A DNA stretch of 14,367 nucleotides from Cyclobacteriaceae bacterium (GTDB lineage: Bacteria > Bacteroidota > Bacteroidia > Cytophagales > Cyclobacteriaceae): the NCBI GenBank assembly GCA_030589835.1, contig JAUUZS010000033.1, positions 1 through 14,367 on the forward strand, given 5' to 3'. Each line of letters starts with the position of its first letter. The first letter of the stretch is position 1. A program made the position numbers and the translations under genes. The notes under the pieces were generated by a model, which was given only the letters and a program-made list of their open reading frames with translations, searched no databases and was not told the DNA's origin. Positions 7,301 to 13,925 of the stretch are shown here, piece after piece.

Positions 7301-9872
7301 GGAAAGCCTGAATGTCGGGGAATCTATTAAAATCAGCATTCCTAGCAGTGAAGGAGGAAGAGCGTTGATTAGCCTTGAGACCGGAAGCGAGGTTTTACAG
7401 ACGTTTTGGGTAGAAACAAAAGCAGAGAATACCGCAGTGGAATTTGAAGCCACTTCTGCCATGTCACCAAATATATACGCACACATTACGATGTTGCAGC
7501 CGCATGGGCAAACCGCCAACGATTTACCTATACGGATGTACGGAGTGGAAGCTATTGAGGTCACAGACCCGGCAACACAATTAAAACCTGTCATTGCCAT
7601 GGCCGATGAATTGCGTTCCGAACAGGATTTTACCGTTATGGTAAGTGAAGAAAATGAAAAACCTATGGCATACACCATCGCCATAGTGGAAGATGGATTG
7701 CTGGACCTGACAAAGTTTAAAACCCCTGAACCATGGAAATCATTCTACGCACGGGAAGCCCTTGGAGTGAAGACCTGGGATGTTTTTGATGATGTGATGG
7801 GAGCCTATGGCGGAGCCCTTGAAAAGCTGATGGCTATTGGAGGAGATGATGAAATCGATGGGCCGGAAGCAGAAGAGGCAAATCGGTTTAAGCCTGTAGT
7901 GATGTTTAAAGGACCATTCTATGTAAAAGCAGGAGAAAAAATCGAACATAAATTCAACCTTCCTCAATACATAGGAAGCGTAAGGGCCATGGTGGTTGCA
8001 GGATATGAGGGCGCATATGGGCAGAGTGAAAAAACTGTCCCCGTAAAACAACCCCTGATGATATTGGCAACCTTACCAAGAGTGGCCGGGCCAACAGAAG
8101 AGATAACCTTGCCAGTGAATATTTTTGTGATGGACGATAACATTAAAAATGTTGATCTTCAGGTTAAAACGGAAGGAAAGTTGAGCCTGATGGGTAGTGG
8201 TGCCAAATCCGTAACGTTTAGTGAAGCGGGAGATCAGGTGGTGTATTTTACCTTGCAGGGAGCGGCAAGCCTAGGGATAGGAAAGGTACAGGTTGAGGCA
8301 AGCTCAGGGAGCTTTAAGGCGACTTATGATGTAGAATTACAAATTAGACCCGGCAATCCGGAAATGAGCCAGGTAAACGAAAAGGTACTCCAGGGAGGGA
8401 ATTCATGGAATTTGGACTATGAGCCCCTGGGGCTGGTCAGTACCAATGAAAGTGTGATTGAGATATCAAGCCTGCCACCACTCAATCTGGAGCAAAGGCT
8501 AAAATTCCTAATCAAGTACCCTCATGGATGTATTGAGCAAACTACGTCTTCGGTTTTTGCCCAATTATATCTCGATGAACTCATAGACCTCAACGAGGTC
8601 AGGGCGGCCACCATCCAGAAGAATATTAATGCTGCTATAGAGCGATTAAGGTCGTTCCAGCTTGCAGGAGGAGGATTCTCATATTGGCCGGGGAATAGTC
8701 AGCCTAGCTTGTGGGGAACAAATTATGCTGGTCATTTCTTAATCGAAGCCAAAAAACAAGGCTATCATGTGCCCGAAGACCTGTTGTCAAACTGGCTGGC
8801 CTTCCAGCAAGATCAAGCCAATAATTGGAATGCCGTGTTGTATAACGATTATCACGTGCAAACCTATCGTTTATATACACTAGCACTTTCAGGATACCCG
8901 TCTCTGGGCGCAATGAATCGTTTGAAAGAAAGGGATTATGCCAATACAACTGCCAAATGGACGCTCGCTGCTGCTTATGCCTTGTCGGGTTACGAAGATG
9001 CAGCATTAGAAATCATTGCCGGGCTGACTAAAGAAGTCAGGGAATACCGGGAATTGGGTGGTACCTATGGGTCTACACAGCGCGATCAGGCAATTATACT
9101 GGAGACATTAGTTCGGCTGAAGAAAAAGACTGACGCCTTTGAAATGACACGCAAACTCTCTGAGAAAATGGGCAATCAAAATTTTTGGATGAGTACACAA
9201 ACCACGGCTTATTGTCTGATAGGCATTGCTGAATTTGCTAAGAGTTATCCGCCAGGAACCGGAGTGAATGTTTCTGTTAGCATTGCGGGTAATGATTTTC
9301 GTGTAGACGGAGACCGTTACCTGAATCAGGTGACACTCATAGAACCTGACAAAGCCAGTAAAATTGAGGTCTCAAATAGTGGGGAAAATCCCTTGTATGT
9401 CCGTCTCATTAGAACAGGGGTGCCTCTGGAAGGAACTGAAGAAATTATGGAAAGTAACATTAAAATGGAAGTGAAGTATACAAATATGCAGGGGGAAATA
9501 ATATCTGTTGAAAATATGAAGCAGGGAACGGATTTTGTCGCTGAAGTTACGGTGACCAATCCAGGCTTGAGGGGCAATTATGATGAGCTTGCCATCACTC
9601 AGATATTCCCATCCGGATGGGAAATTTTAAATAATCGCCTGGATGATTCCGATCAATTTATACCGGGAGTGAAGCCAGATTATGTGGATATCCGGGACGA
9701 TCGTGTGATGACTTATTTTGATCTGCCAATAAATAAAAGCGTTACCTTCAAAGTGAATTTGAATGCCAGCTATCAGGGAACATTTTATATGCCTGCTGTT
9801 TTCGTTGAGGCGATGTACGACAACAGCATAGCGAGCAATACAAAAGGACAGTGGGTGAAGGTGGTGAAGTAG
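4356..9872 (+). CDS. Bacterial alpha-2-macroglobulin family lipoprotein
   Basis: A large protease-trapping protein of 1838 residues. The N-terminus carries a lipoprotein signal ending LLSC with the lipid-bearing Cys21, followed by KNDQ, so it is lipid-anchored in the cell envelope. In order: N-terminal macroglobulin domains; a Trp/Tyr/Asp-rich stretch between Cys454 and Cys494; the MG2-type strand GERGVWRPSDTLHLS at about 618; a bait-region-type domain near 975-1115 ending in VEDGLLDLTKFKTPEPW (from residue 1111), a hallmark of bacterial members; the A2M domain at about 1178-1245; the thioester motif CIEQ at 1392-1395 in the helical thioester domain; and a final MG10-like domain from about 1704. 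In this family the Cys-Gln thioester covalently traps proteases after bait cleavage. The family gene is often paired with pbpC, which is not adjacent here. Length and intact motifs suggest a functional gene. Confidence 0.97.
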   Translation: MSIKRPFYPLYILLLVVLLSCKNDQKIEKDSFSSPKTLFLEYVSAYTTGYISKNSDITVKLAKAVSTAEAGKEIDENIFSFDPSLKGKAVWEDDKTIVFKPEDVLKSGQRYKTTLLLDKLIEVPSDKREFKFTFECIPQNFDVKIEGISVYDAQDLTRVKLTGTIQTADQVTNELAEQLLSAMQDGNELKVSYEHGTGQNLHSFIIEEVQRDKKEGVVEITWSGAAIGVDKSSEMDYVIPSLEEFKVNSVNIILTGDKYISVKFSDPIDEKQNLRGLVRMSKGKVPRIVVDLNELKIYATGNLVGKVELIIDKSIQNNAGYSLKDVFITSLQFSQKKPEVKITANNGVIMPSSEGLIVPFEAVSLNAVELTIVRIFEDNVLQYLQVNDPGGNYQLQRVGRPVARKTIPLATMGATNLNEWNRFSIDISEYVDVEPGAFYQVALRFKKSQSLFFCPGADNEVEDLMEDWNYKENTNWDDYDDNYYYNWEERDNPCHEAYYARRSGVNKIVFASDIGIVAKKADLGTLHVFTTNLITTAPTSDVLIEVYDYQQQIIASGTSDSEGKIELAVDHTPYALIARKDTQFGYLKLDDGSSLSLSNFNVSGSRIQKGIKGFIYGERGVWRPSDTLHLSFILDDIQNRLPQGHPVILELYNPMGQLFKRSVQSASLKGMYTFHPTTPKDAPTGNWIAKIKVGGALFTKQIKIETVKPNRLKVNLKFDSDRLYADQGTQYGNLNVRWLHGAVAKNLKASYEVILVPTKTTFKNYEDVTFDDPTKQISSKNEKIFEGRLDEQGLVRMAFRLKSSKKAPGMMNAIFKGKVFEEGGDFSIDNTTIPYVPFESFAGVKTPEGDQRGMLVTDKDHKVRLVSLSAKGNPIDRTLEVSLYKLQWRWWWDNSWESKSNYTSSYYSKLISSSTVKTDGGEGIYSLRVDYPEWGRYMLKVKDPVSGHSTGKIIYIDWPGWAGKQKKGELGGATMLSFNVEKESLNVGESIKISIPSSEGGRALISLETGSEVLQTFWVETKAENTAVEFEATSAMSPNIYAHITMLQPHGQTANDLPIRMYGVEAIEVTDPATQLKPVIAMADELRSEQDFTVMVSEENEKPMAYTIAIVEDGLLDLTKFKTPEPWKSFYAREALGVKTWDVFDDVMGAYGGALEKLMAIGGDDEIDGPEAEEANRFKPVVMFKGPFYVKAGEKIEHKFNLPQYIGSVRAMVVAGYEGAYGQSEKTVPVKQPLMILATLPRVAGPTEEITLPVNIFVMDDNIKNVDLQVKTEGKLSLMGSGAKSVTFSEAGDQVVYFTLQGAASLGIGKVQVEASSGSFKATYDVELQIRPGNPEMSQVNEKVLQGGNSWNLDYEPLGLVSTNESVIEISSLPPLNLEQRLKFLIKYPHGCIEQTTSSVFAQLYLDELIDLNEVRAATIQKNINAAIERLRSFQLAGGGFSYWPGNSQPSLWGTNYAGHFLIEAKKQGYHVPEDLLSNWLAFQQDQANNWNAVLYNDYHVQTYRLYTLALSGYPSLGAMNRLKERDYANTTAKWTLAAAYALSGYEDAALEIIAGLTKEVREYRELGGTYGSTQRDQAIILETLVRLKKKTDAFEMTRKLSEKMGNQNFWMSTQTTAYCLIGIAEFAKSYPPGTGVNVSVSIAGNDFRVDGDRYLNQVTLIEPDKASKIEVSNSGENPLYVRLIRTGVPLEGTEEIMESNIKMEVKYTNMQGEIISVENMKQGTDFVAEVTVTNPGLRGNYDELAITQIFPSGWEILNNRLDDSDQFIPGVKPDYVDIRDDRVMTYFDLPINKSVTFKVNLNASYQGTFYMPAVFVEAMYDNSIASNTKGQWVKVVK

Positions 9873-10052
9873 GGTTGGGTTCTGGGTTTTGAGCTTTGAG
9901 TTATGAGTTAAAAGCTAATAGCTAAAATGAAAAAGGAAAAGGAAAAAGGTAAAAGGTAGAATTTGGGCCGTAGAACTTCGTTATGAGCCTTTAAAATACC
10001 GCTTATACCAAGCCATGTGCGTCATGCTAAATTACTTAAGCAAACTTAAATT
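9873..10052. other. Low-complexity intergenic stretch between macroglobulin and hydrolase genes
   Basis: The first 90 bases form a GT-rich block with short echoes of GGGTT, TTTGAG and GAGTTATGAGTTA. An A/G-rich block follows with repeated AAGCTAATAGCTAAAA and AAAGGAAAAGG/AAAGGTAAAAGG units. No hairpin terminator follows the macroglobulin stop, and no clear TAnnTTTG promoter was found for the hydrolase. It looks like slippage-derived repeat sequence rather than a gene. Confidence 0.6.
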
Positions 10053-11156
10053 ATGAAAAAAGCAATTAAAAAAATCCTTAAAGTATTCTTGTACATCGTA
10101 GGCGGACTACTATTGATTATTTTAGGTCTTGCTGTTACATTATGGATTAATAGTCCTGGTAAAGCGGATCCTATTACTGATTTAAATGGGAAAGCACTAA
10201 CCGGGAGTATTTCAACTATTGAAAAGATAACGCTTGGTGACCAAGAGCAGTATCTTATTATTCGAGGTGCTGACAAGACCAAACCTGTGATGCTTTTTCT
10301 GCATGGCGGCCCCGGAAGTCCGGAGTTAGCATTCATGAAAAATACTAACCTGGCGATAGAAAATGATTTTGTAATGGTCTATTGGGAACAACGCGGAGCA
10401 GGGAAGTCCTATTCAAAGCAAATTCCTGTTGAAAGCATGAATCTGGCCCAATTTATATCAGATACCCGCGAGCTTAGTGAATATCTTGCTAAACGCTTTA
10501 ATCAGGAAAAAATTTATATTATGGGGCATTCATGGGGATCATTTTTAGGGATATTGACCGCCTATCAGTATCCTGAACTTTTTCATGCTTATTTGGGTGT
10601 CGGCCAGGTTTGTCATCAATATAAAGGAGAGCAAATTTCATTTGAATGGACTAAAGAGCAGGCCAATAAGCACAATGACAAGAATGCAATTGAAGCACTC
10701 TCAGCAATTAGTTTTCCCGACCCGCTTTCAAACAGTGATGTATGGTTAGATTTCTTAATGGTTGAAAGAAGATATGTGACTCAATTTGGAGGTGGTGTAA
10801 CCCATGAAATGGACGGAATGTGGCCGGTGATTAAAATGGTACTCGATACCAAAGAATACACCTTTGGCGAGAAAATGAATTTTATGCCGGCCAGCATGTA
10901 TTCGCTTAAACATCTTTGGCCTGAGGTGATAAATACAAATCTGAGTAATGATATTGACAGCATGAAGGTGCCCGTATTTATTTTTCAGGGAAAATATGAT
11001 TATCAAACTCCGTATTCCGTCGCAATAGACTTTTTTGATCAGCTAAAAGCGCCGCAAAAAGAGTTTTTTAGTTTTGAAAATTCTGCACATAGTCCAATTA
11101 TGGAAGAGGTTGATAAATTTAATTCCCTTGTTAGGGAAAAAGTGCTAAAAAAGTAA
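10053..11156 (+). CDS. Membrane-anchored alpha/beta hydrolase, proline iminopeptidase-like (S33)
   Basis: A 367-residue alpha/beta-fold hydrolase. Basic residues followed by a hydrophobic helix at about 10-32 make an uncleaved N-terminal anchor, so the catalytic domain probably faces the periplasm. The S33 signature HGGPG (84-88) provides the oxyanion hole, and GHSWGS places the nucleophile at Ser160. Asp316 (QGKYDYQTP) and His346 (ENSAHSP) complete a Ser-Asp-His triad. The lid region between about 185 and 290 lacks features that fix the substrate. S33 members cleave N-terminal proline from peptides, but several related hydrolases act on esters or amides, so the substrate is unknown. The start ATG at 10053 gives the basic-plus-helix anchor. 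It may share a transcript with the macroglobulin gene 180 bp upstream, but the gap makes this uncertain. Confidence 0.9.
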   Translation: MKKAIKKILKVFLYIVGGLLLIILGLAVTLWINSPGKADPITDLNGKALTGSISTIEKITLGDQEQYLIIRGADKTKPVMLFLHGGPGSPELAFMKNTNLAIENDFVMVYWEQRGAGKSYSKQIPVESMNLAQFISDTRELSEYLAKRFNQEKIYIMGHSWGSFLGILTAYQYPELFHAYLGVGQVCHQYKGEQISFEWTKEQANKHNDKNAIEALSAISFPDPLSNSDVWLDFLMVERRYVTQFGGGVTHEMDGMWPVIKMVLDTKEYTFGEKMNFMPASMYSLKHLWPEVINTNLSNDIDSMKVPVFIFQGKYDYQTPYSVAIDFFDQLKAPQKEFFSFENSAHSPIMEEVDKFNSLVREKVLKK

Positions 11157-11170
11157 AGTTATTACCACCT

Positions 11171-11200
11171 CTTCGACATGTTCCGTAGGGCATGTCGAAG
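11171..11200. repeat. Perfect 10-bp inverted repeat
   Basis: CTTCGACATG and CATGTCGAAG are exact reverse complements separated by a ten-base spacer. It lies 14 bp after the hydrolase stop in a convergent intergenic region. There is no T run on either side, so it is not a standard intrinsic terminator. TTCGACA-type palindromes are frequent dispersed intergenic elements in Bacteroidota, and this may be one copy. Confidence 0.75.
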
Positions 11201-11210
11201 TACTGATTGA

Positions 11211-11227
11211 TTGGATTTATAATCCAA
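11211..11227. repeat. Perfect 7-bp inverted repeat in degenerate palindromic block
   Basis: TTGGATT and AATCCAA pair around a TAT loop. Further short symmetric stretches follow up to about 11285, including CTGC-CCGCAA-GCAG at 11234-11247 and a GCGGACTTTAAGGAC segment that looks like a decayed palindrome. The whole of 11157-11318 holds no gene. It separates the convergent hydrolase and MetH-activation genes. Confidence 0.6.
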
Positions 11228-11318
11228 ACCTTTCTGCCCGCAAGCAGGCGTAACGCAGATAGCGGACTTTAAGGACAGACACTAAAGGCGAAAAGGCTTG
11301 TAAATATTCAAGGGGGAT

Positions 11319-12068
11319 TTAGCAACGATCGGCCTTTTTGGTGTGTTTTTTTTCACGGTATATGCAATTGACCATATCGCACATGTTGCAGACATATCCT
11401 TTTCTTCTCACTTCAGTGCCGATACCAATAATGCCGCTTACCGATTTCATGGGTTGCATCAACGAGGAGGGAGTAAGGGTGATGTTACAAAAATTTTCAG
11501 GTAAGAATGAAAATAATTTATGCTGTTCGCCAACACTCCACCCACAATAACCGGGGCTGTACCGGTCGGTAATATGTAATCCACGAGATTCCATTTTCTG
11601 CTCCAGGTCATCCTGGATTTTATCCATGGCAGATTCAACCATTTCAGAGCCTATTACATCTGCAATATATCCTTTAATAAAATCCCCATCATGCATGAGC
11701 TCTTTAGAATAGCTCCCGATTTCTGGCCCTGCAGTACATGCAAACAAGGCCAGGGTTTCCATTTTTCTAAGCTGGCCAGCTACGATCTTTTTAACTTCAA
11801 AAACGGTGTCGTTTATTTGTAGAATCTTATCATTACGGTTAATGTCAATGTCGTCCTGAATCACATAACCTCCCTTGATTTCACTGTAATCATGTGCGAT
11901 ATCCAAGACTTCTTTGATCAATTGAGGAATGGGTTCGGGCGCATTTCCAGGTTCATATCCCATGAATTTTTCAATGATATCCGTACTCACTTCCAGCTCT
12001 TCAATACGATATGAATATTCCTGTAATTCCATTTTTATCAAATCTTTATGCTTCATTAAATCCATCAT
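11319..12068 (-). CDS. Stand-alone MetH-type cobalamin reactivation domain protein
   Basis: A 249-residue protein matching the activation (AdoMet-binding) domain that forms the C-terminus of methionine synthase MetH. In MetH this domain binds AdoMet and remethylates inactive cob(II)alamin after reduction. The AdoMet motif RxxxGY is present as R169-YSP-G173-Y174, followed by CGWSVGEQHKLFSFL and by ITLTPSSLMQPMKSVSGIIG (196-215). The N-terminal 160 residues include the family-typical ALFACTAGPEIG. Unlike MetH it ends with a cysteine cluster, C227-x2-C230-x4-C235, and the last residue is Cys249; this could bind a metal or Fe-S centre, which is inference. It lies 35 bp after the homocysteine methyltransferase gene on the same strand, so the two are probably cotranscribed. 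ATG codons also occur at residues 2 and 5; the first was kept but the true start could be any of them. Confidence 0.9.
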   Translation of the reverse strand: MMDLMKHKDLIKMELQEYSYRIEELEVSTDIIEKFMGYEPGNAPEPIPQLIKEVLDIAHDYSEIKGGYVIQDDIDINRNDKILQINDTVFEVKKIVAGQLRKMETLALFACTAGPEIGSYSKELMHDGDFIKGYIADVIGSEMVESAMDKIQDDLEQKMESRGLHITDRYSPGYCGWSVGEQHKLFSFLPENFCNITLTPSSLMQPMKSVSGIIGIGTEVRRKGYVCNMCDMVNCIYREKKHTKKADRC

Positions 12069-12103
12069 TCAAAGCAATTGGCACAATAAAGCCATGAAAA
12101 CCC

Positions 12104-12985
12104 TCAACTTCTTATTACGCCTGCGATTTTAGAAATATGTTCAGGCGTTGTACCGCAACACCCACCAATAATATTTGCCCCTGCAGATATTAATTCCACT
12201 GTCACATCGGCCATTTCATCTGGGGTTTCAGGAAATACAGTCTTTCCATCCTTATAAATGGGCATCCCGGCATTTGCATGAATTAATATTGAAATATCTT
12301 TATCACTTTCCCTGATTTCTTTTACAATATTGATCATATCCTTTATGCCATTGCCACAATTGGCGCCAATCAATTCAGCGCCGGCATCAACAATCTGATT
12401 GACCATGTCCGTAGGGGAGACCCCCATCATTGAGCGGAAATCGTTATTTACAGTTTTGTCAAAAGTCATCGTGCAGAATACTTCGCAACTGGTATTTTCT
12501 TTTGCAGCCTTAATCGCCTGAATGGCCTCTTCAAGGTCGGTCATCGTCTCTATCATTATGGCATCTGCACCCCCGGATTCCAGTGCCATTGCTTGTTCTT
12601 TGAAGGCATCATACAATTCCTCACTTGTTACGTCACCCATCATCAATATTTTTCCTGTTGGTCCGATAGATCCAAGCACATATTTATCCGGGCCGGCAGC
12701 TTTCCTCGATATTTCGGCAGCGGCTTTGTTTATTTCAAACACCCTCTCTTCAAGGCCATAGTTAGCCAGTTTAAATCTGCTGCCACCGAAACTGTTGGTC
12801 TCGATCATGTCTGAGCCTGCCTCGATATAACCTAAGGCGATATCCAGTACATCATCAGCACGGTTGATATTCCACAATTCATGGCATTCTCCCGGTTCCA
12901 ATCCTTTTGCTTGCAAAAAAGTGCCCCATGCACCATCCGAAACCAATACTTTTCCCGCCTTTATTTCATCAATTATTTTTCCCAT
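12104..12985 (-). CDS. Stand-alone homocysteine S-methyltransferase (MetH N-terminal module type)
   Basis: A 293-residue zinc-dependent methyltransferase with the TIM-barrel fold of the MetH homocysteine domain. It moves a methyl group to homocysteine or a related thiol. Motifs in order: SDGAWGT (16-22), IETNSFGG (61-68), GSIGPTGK (105-112), GANCGNG with Cys210, and GGCCGTTPEH with Cys276 and Cys277. The three cysteines form the expected zinc site. No folate-binding, cobalamin-binding or activation domain is attached, so the length is that of a single module. The activation domain is encoded by the next gene. The likely methyl donor is therefore a methylated corrinoid protein encoded elsewhere; donors such as S-methylmethionine or betaine, used by other members of the family, are not excluded. 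The start ATG follows AATAAGGT, a weak ribosome-binding sequence. Confidence 0.9.
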   Translation of the reverse strand: MGKIIDEIKAGKVLVSDGAWGTFLQAKGLEPGECHELWNINRADDVLDIALGYIEAGSDMIETNSFGGSRFKLANYGLEERVFEINKAAAEISRKAAGPDKYVLGSIGPTGKILMMGDVTSEELYDAFKEQAMALESGGADAIMIETMTDLEEAIQAIKAAKENTSCEVFCTMTFDKTVNNDFRSMMGVSPTDMVNQIVDAGAELIGANCGNGIKDMINIVKEIRESDKDISILIHANAGMPIYKDGKTVFPETPDEMADVTVELISAGANIIGGCCGTTPEHISKIAGVIRS

Positions 12986-13163
12986 ACCTTATTTGTTTTA
13001 TGCCCTTTACCTTCAGTTATAAGCTCACATTTAAATACTTTTTTATGTGCGTCAACTGCAACCTGACCATTGGTATTATTAAGCTGCTACCTGGCCTGTT
13101 CCAGATCATCGTGGCCTTGGTGAAGATGATCGAGACTACTGATATTTGGTATTGTGCGGATCG
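12986..13163. other. Intergenic stretch with hairpins and possible gene relic
   Basis: This 178-bp gap separates the homocysteine methyltransferase start from the toxin stop. Bases about 13050-13135 are visibly richer in G+C than the flanks. They contain CTGG-CCTGTT-CCAG at 13091-13104 and a GATCATC/GATGATC inverted repeat at 13104-13110 and 13125-13131. On the minus strand a frame offset from both neighbours reads as plausible protein (SSLDHLHQGHDDLEQAR, a TAG, then QLNNTNGQVAVDAHKK), but this is not enough to name a gene. No SAM or cobalamin riboswitch consensus and no TAnnTTTG promoter was recognised. Confidence 0.4.
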
Positions 13164-13655
13164 TTATTTTTCTGTCAAGGGATTTTCGCCTAAATCATTC
13201 AATACCTTATTTAGCAGTTTAATAGAAAAGTATCTGCCAGTTGACATCCATTTTTCGAAAATTGGCTTTAATTCTTCAATCAATCCTTTTTGTTTTGCTT
13301 TTATGAGTAGTCCAATTGAGCCAATGCAATTTATATCTAGTGACTCTGCAACAATTCTTGCTTTGTTGTCATCAATTAGTAAATAATCTGCTTGTAGCTC
13401 TTCATACAAAATAACAGATTCTGATTCTTCATAATCCATTACCATCGACAAGTAATTCCTTGTTTTAATTCTAACTACACTTTTTTTTAAGTCATTAATA
13501 ATATTGACATCAAATTCAGAATTTTCATAATTTTGTAACTCTTCCCAAACTGCCTGAGCGATATAAAAATCCCCAAAAAGTTTTTCAATCAACTTGATGT
13601 GCCCTACATGTCCAAGGGAAATTAGTGCTCCTGTATCTGCGATAACAAGTTTCAT
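13164..13655 (-). CDS. DUF3368 PIN-domain protein, probable toxin
   Basis: A 163-residue PIN-fold protein of the DUF3368 type. PIN domains are metal-dependent RNases that cut RNA with a cluster of acidic residues. Candidates here are Asp7 (VIADTGALISLG), Glu38/Glu39 (VWEEL), Glu79 in DYEESESV, and Asp95/Asp96 (LLIDDNKAR). The later GSIGLLIKAKQKGLI is typical for DUF3368. The start was set at ATG (13653-13655), one codon after a TTG at 13656-13658, because the antitoxin stop codon lies at 13659-13661 and the ATG gives the standard MKLVIADTG N-terminus. The gene follows a UPF0175 gene with three bases between stop and ATG, the usual antitoxin-toxin order for this pair. The RNA target is unknown. 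Confidence 0.88.
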   Translation of the reverse strand: MKLVIADTGALISLGHVGHIKLIEKLFGDFYIAQAVWEELQNYENSEFDVNIINDLKKSVVRIKTRNYLSMVMDYEESESVILYEELQADYLLIDDNKARIVAESLDINCIGSIGLLIKAKQKGLIEELKPIFEKWMSTGRYFSIKLLNKVLNDLGENPLTEK

Positions 13656-13658
13656 CAA

Positions 13659-13925
13659 CTATAAATTTCCTAATTTATCCACATCTGACATGATTTGCTC
13701 AATGTTCAGTTCAGAAATGGAAATTTTATTCTTGGCAAGCGATTTTTCGAATTCAAATCGTGTCAAACCTGATAATTGGATTGCCTTTCCTAAGGTCAAT
13801 TTGCCTTCTTGAAACAACATTAGAGCAATTGCAACTTGAAAATGATGCTTCAATTCTTGTTCCGTTTCATTTAGTGCAATCAATATATCTGAGGGAATGT
13901 CAACAGGTATAGTTATATTTTTCAT
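13659..13925 (-). CDS. UPF0175 family protein, probable antitoxin
   Basis: An 88-residue protein of the UPF0175 family, usually found directly upstream of DUF3368 PIN toxins. The first 12 residues (ITIPVDIPSD) form the beta-like start. An amphipathic helix with AIALMLFQEGKLTLGKAIQ follows. A helix-turn-helix is formed by LTLGKAIQLSGLTRFEFEKS (43-62), and an acidic C-terminal segment (IEQIMSDVDKLG) completes it. The likely role is to bind DNA, repress the operon and neutralise the PIN protein; this is inferred from the family pairing. The pair sits inside a cobalamin-methyltransferase gene row on the same strand and has its own candidate promoter element. Confidence 0.88.
   Translation of the reverse strand: MKNITIPVDIPSDILIALNETEQELKHHFQVAIALMLFQEGKLTLGKAIQLSGLTRFEFEKSLAKNKISISELNIEQIMSDVDKLGNL

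Noticed and set aside
7217..7684. 155-residue minus-strand open frame
   Set aside because: Antisense to a well-conserved part of the macroglobulin gene; no start signals or recognisable family.
11171..11200. Intrinsic terminator for the hydrolase gene
   Set aside because: The stem is perfect, but neither side has a T run and the loop is ten bases, so it is listed as an inverted repeat instead.
12986..13163. SAM or cobalamin riboswitch upstream of the homocysteine methyltransferase
   Set aside because: Expected from gene function, but no B12-box-like or S-box-like conserved strings could be recognised by eye; hairpins alone are not enough.
12907..13386. 159-residue plus-strand open frame across the methyltransferase/toxin gap
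   Set aside because: It overlaps the conserved starts and ends of two well-supported minus-strand genes and matches no recognised family. Only the GC-richer middle is kept as a finding.
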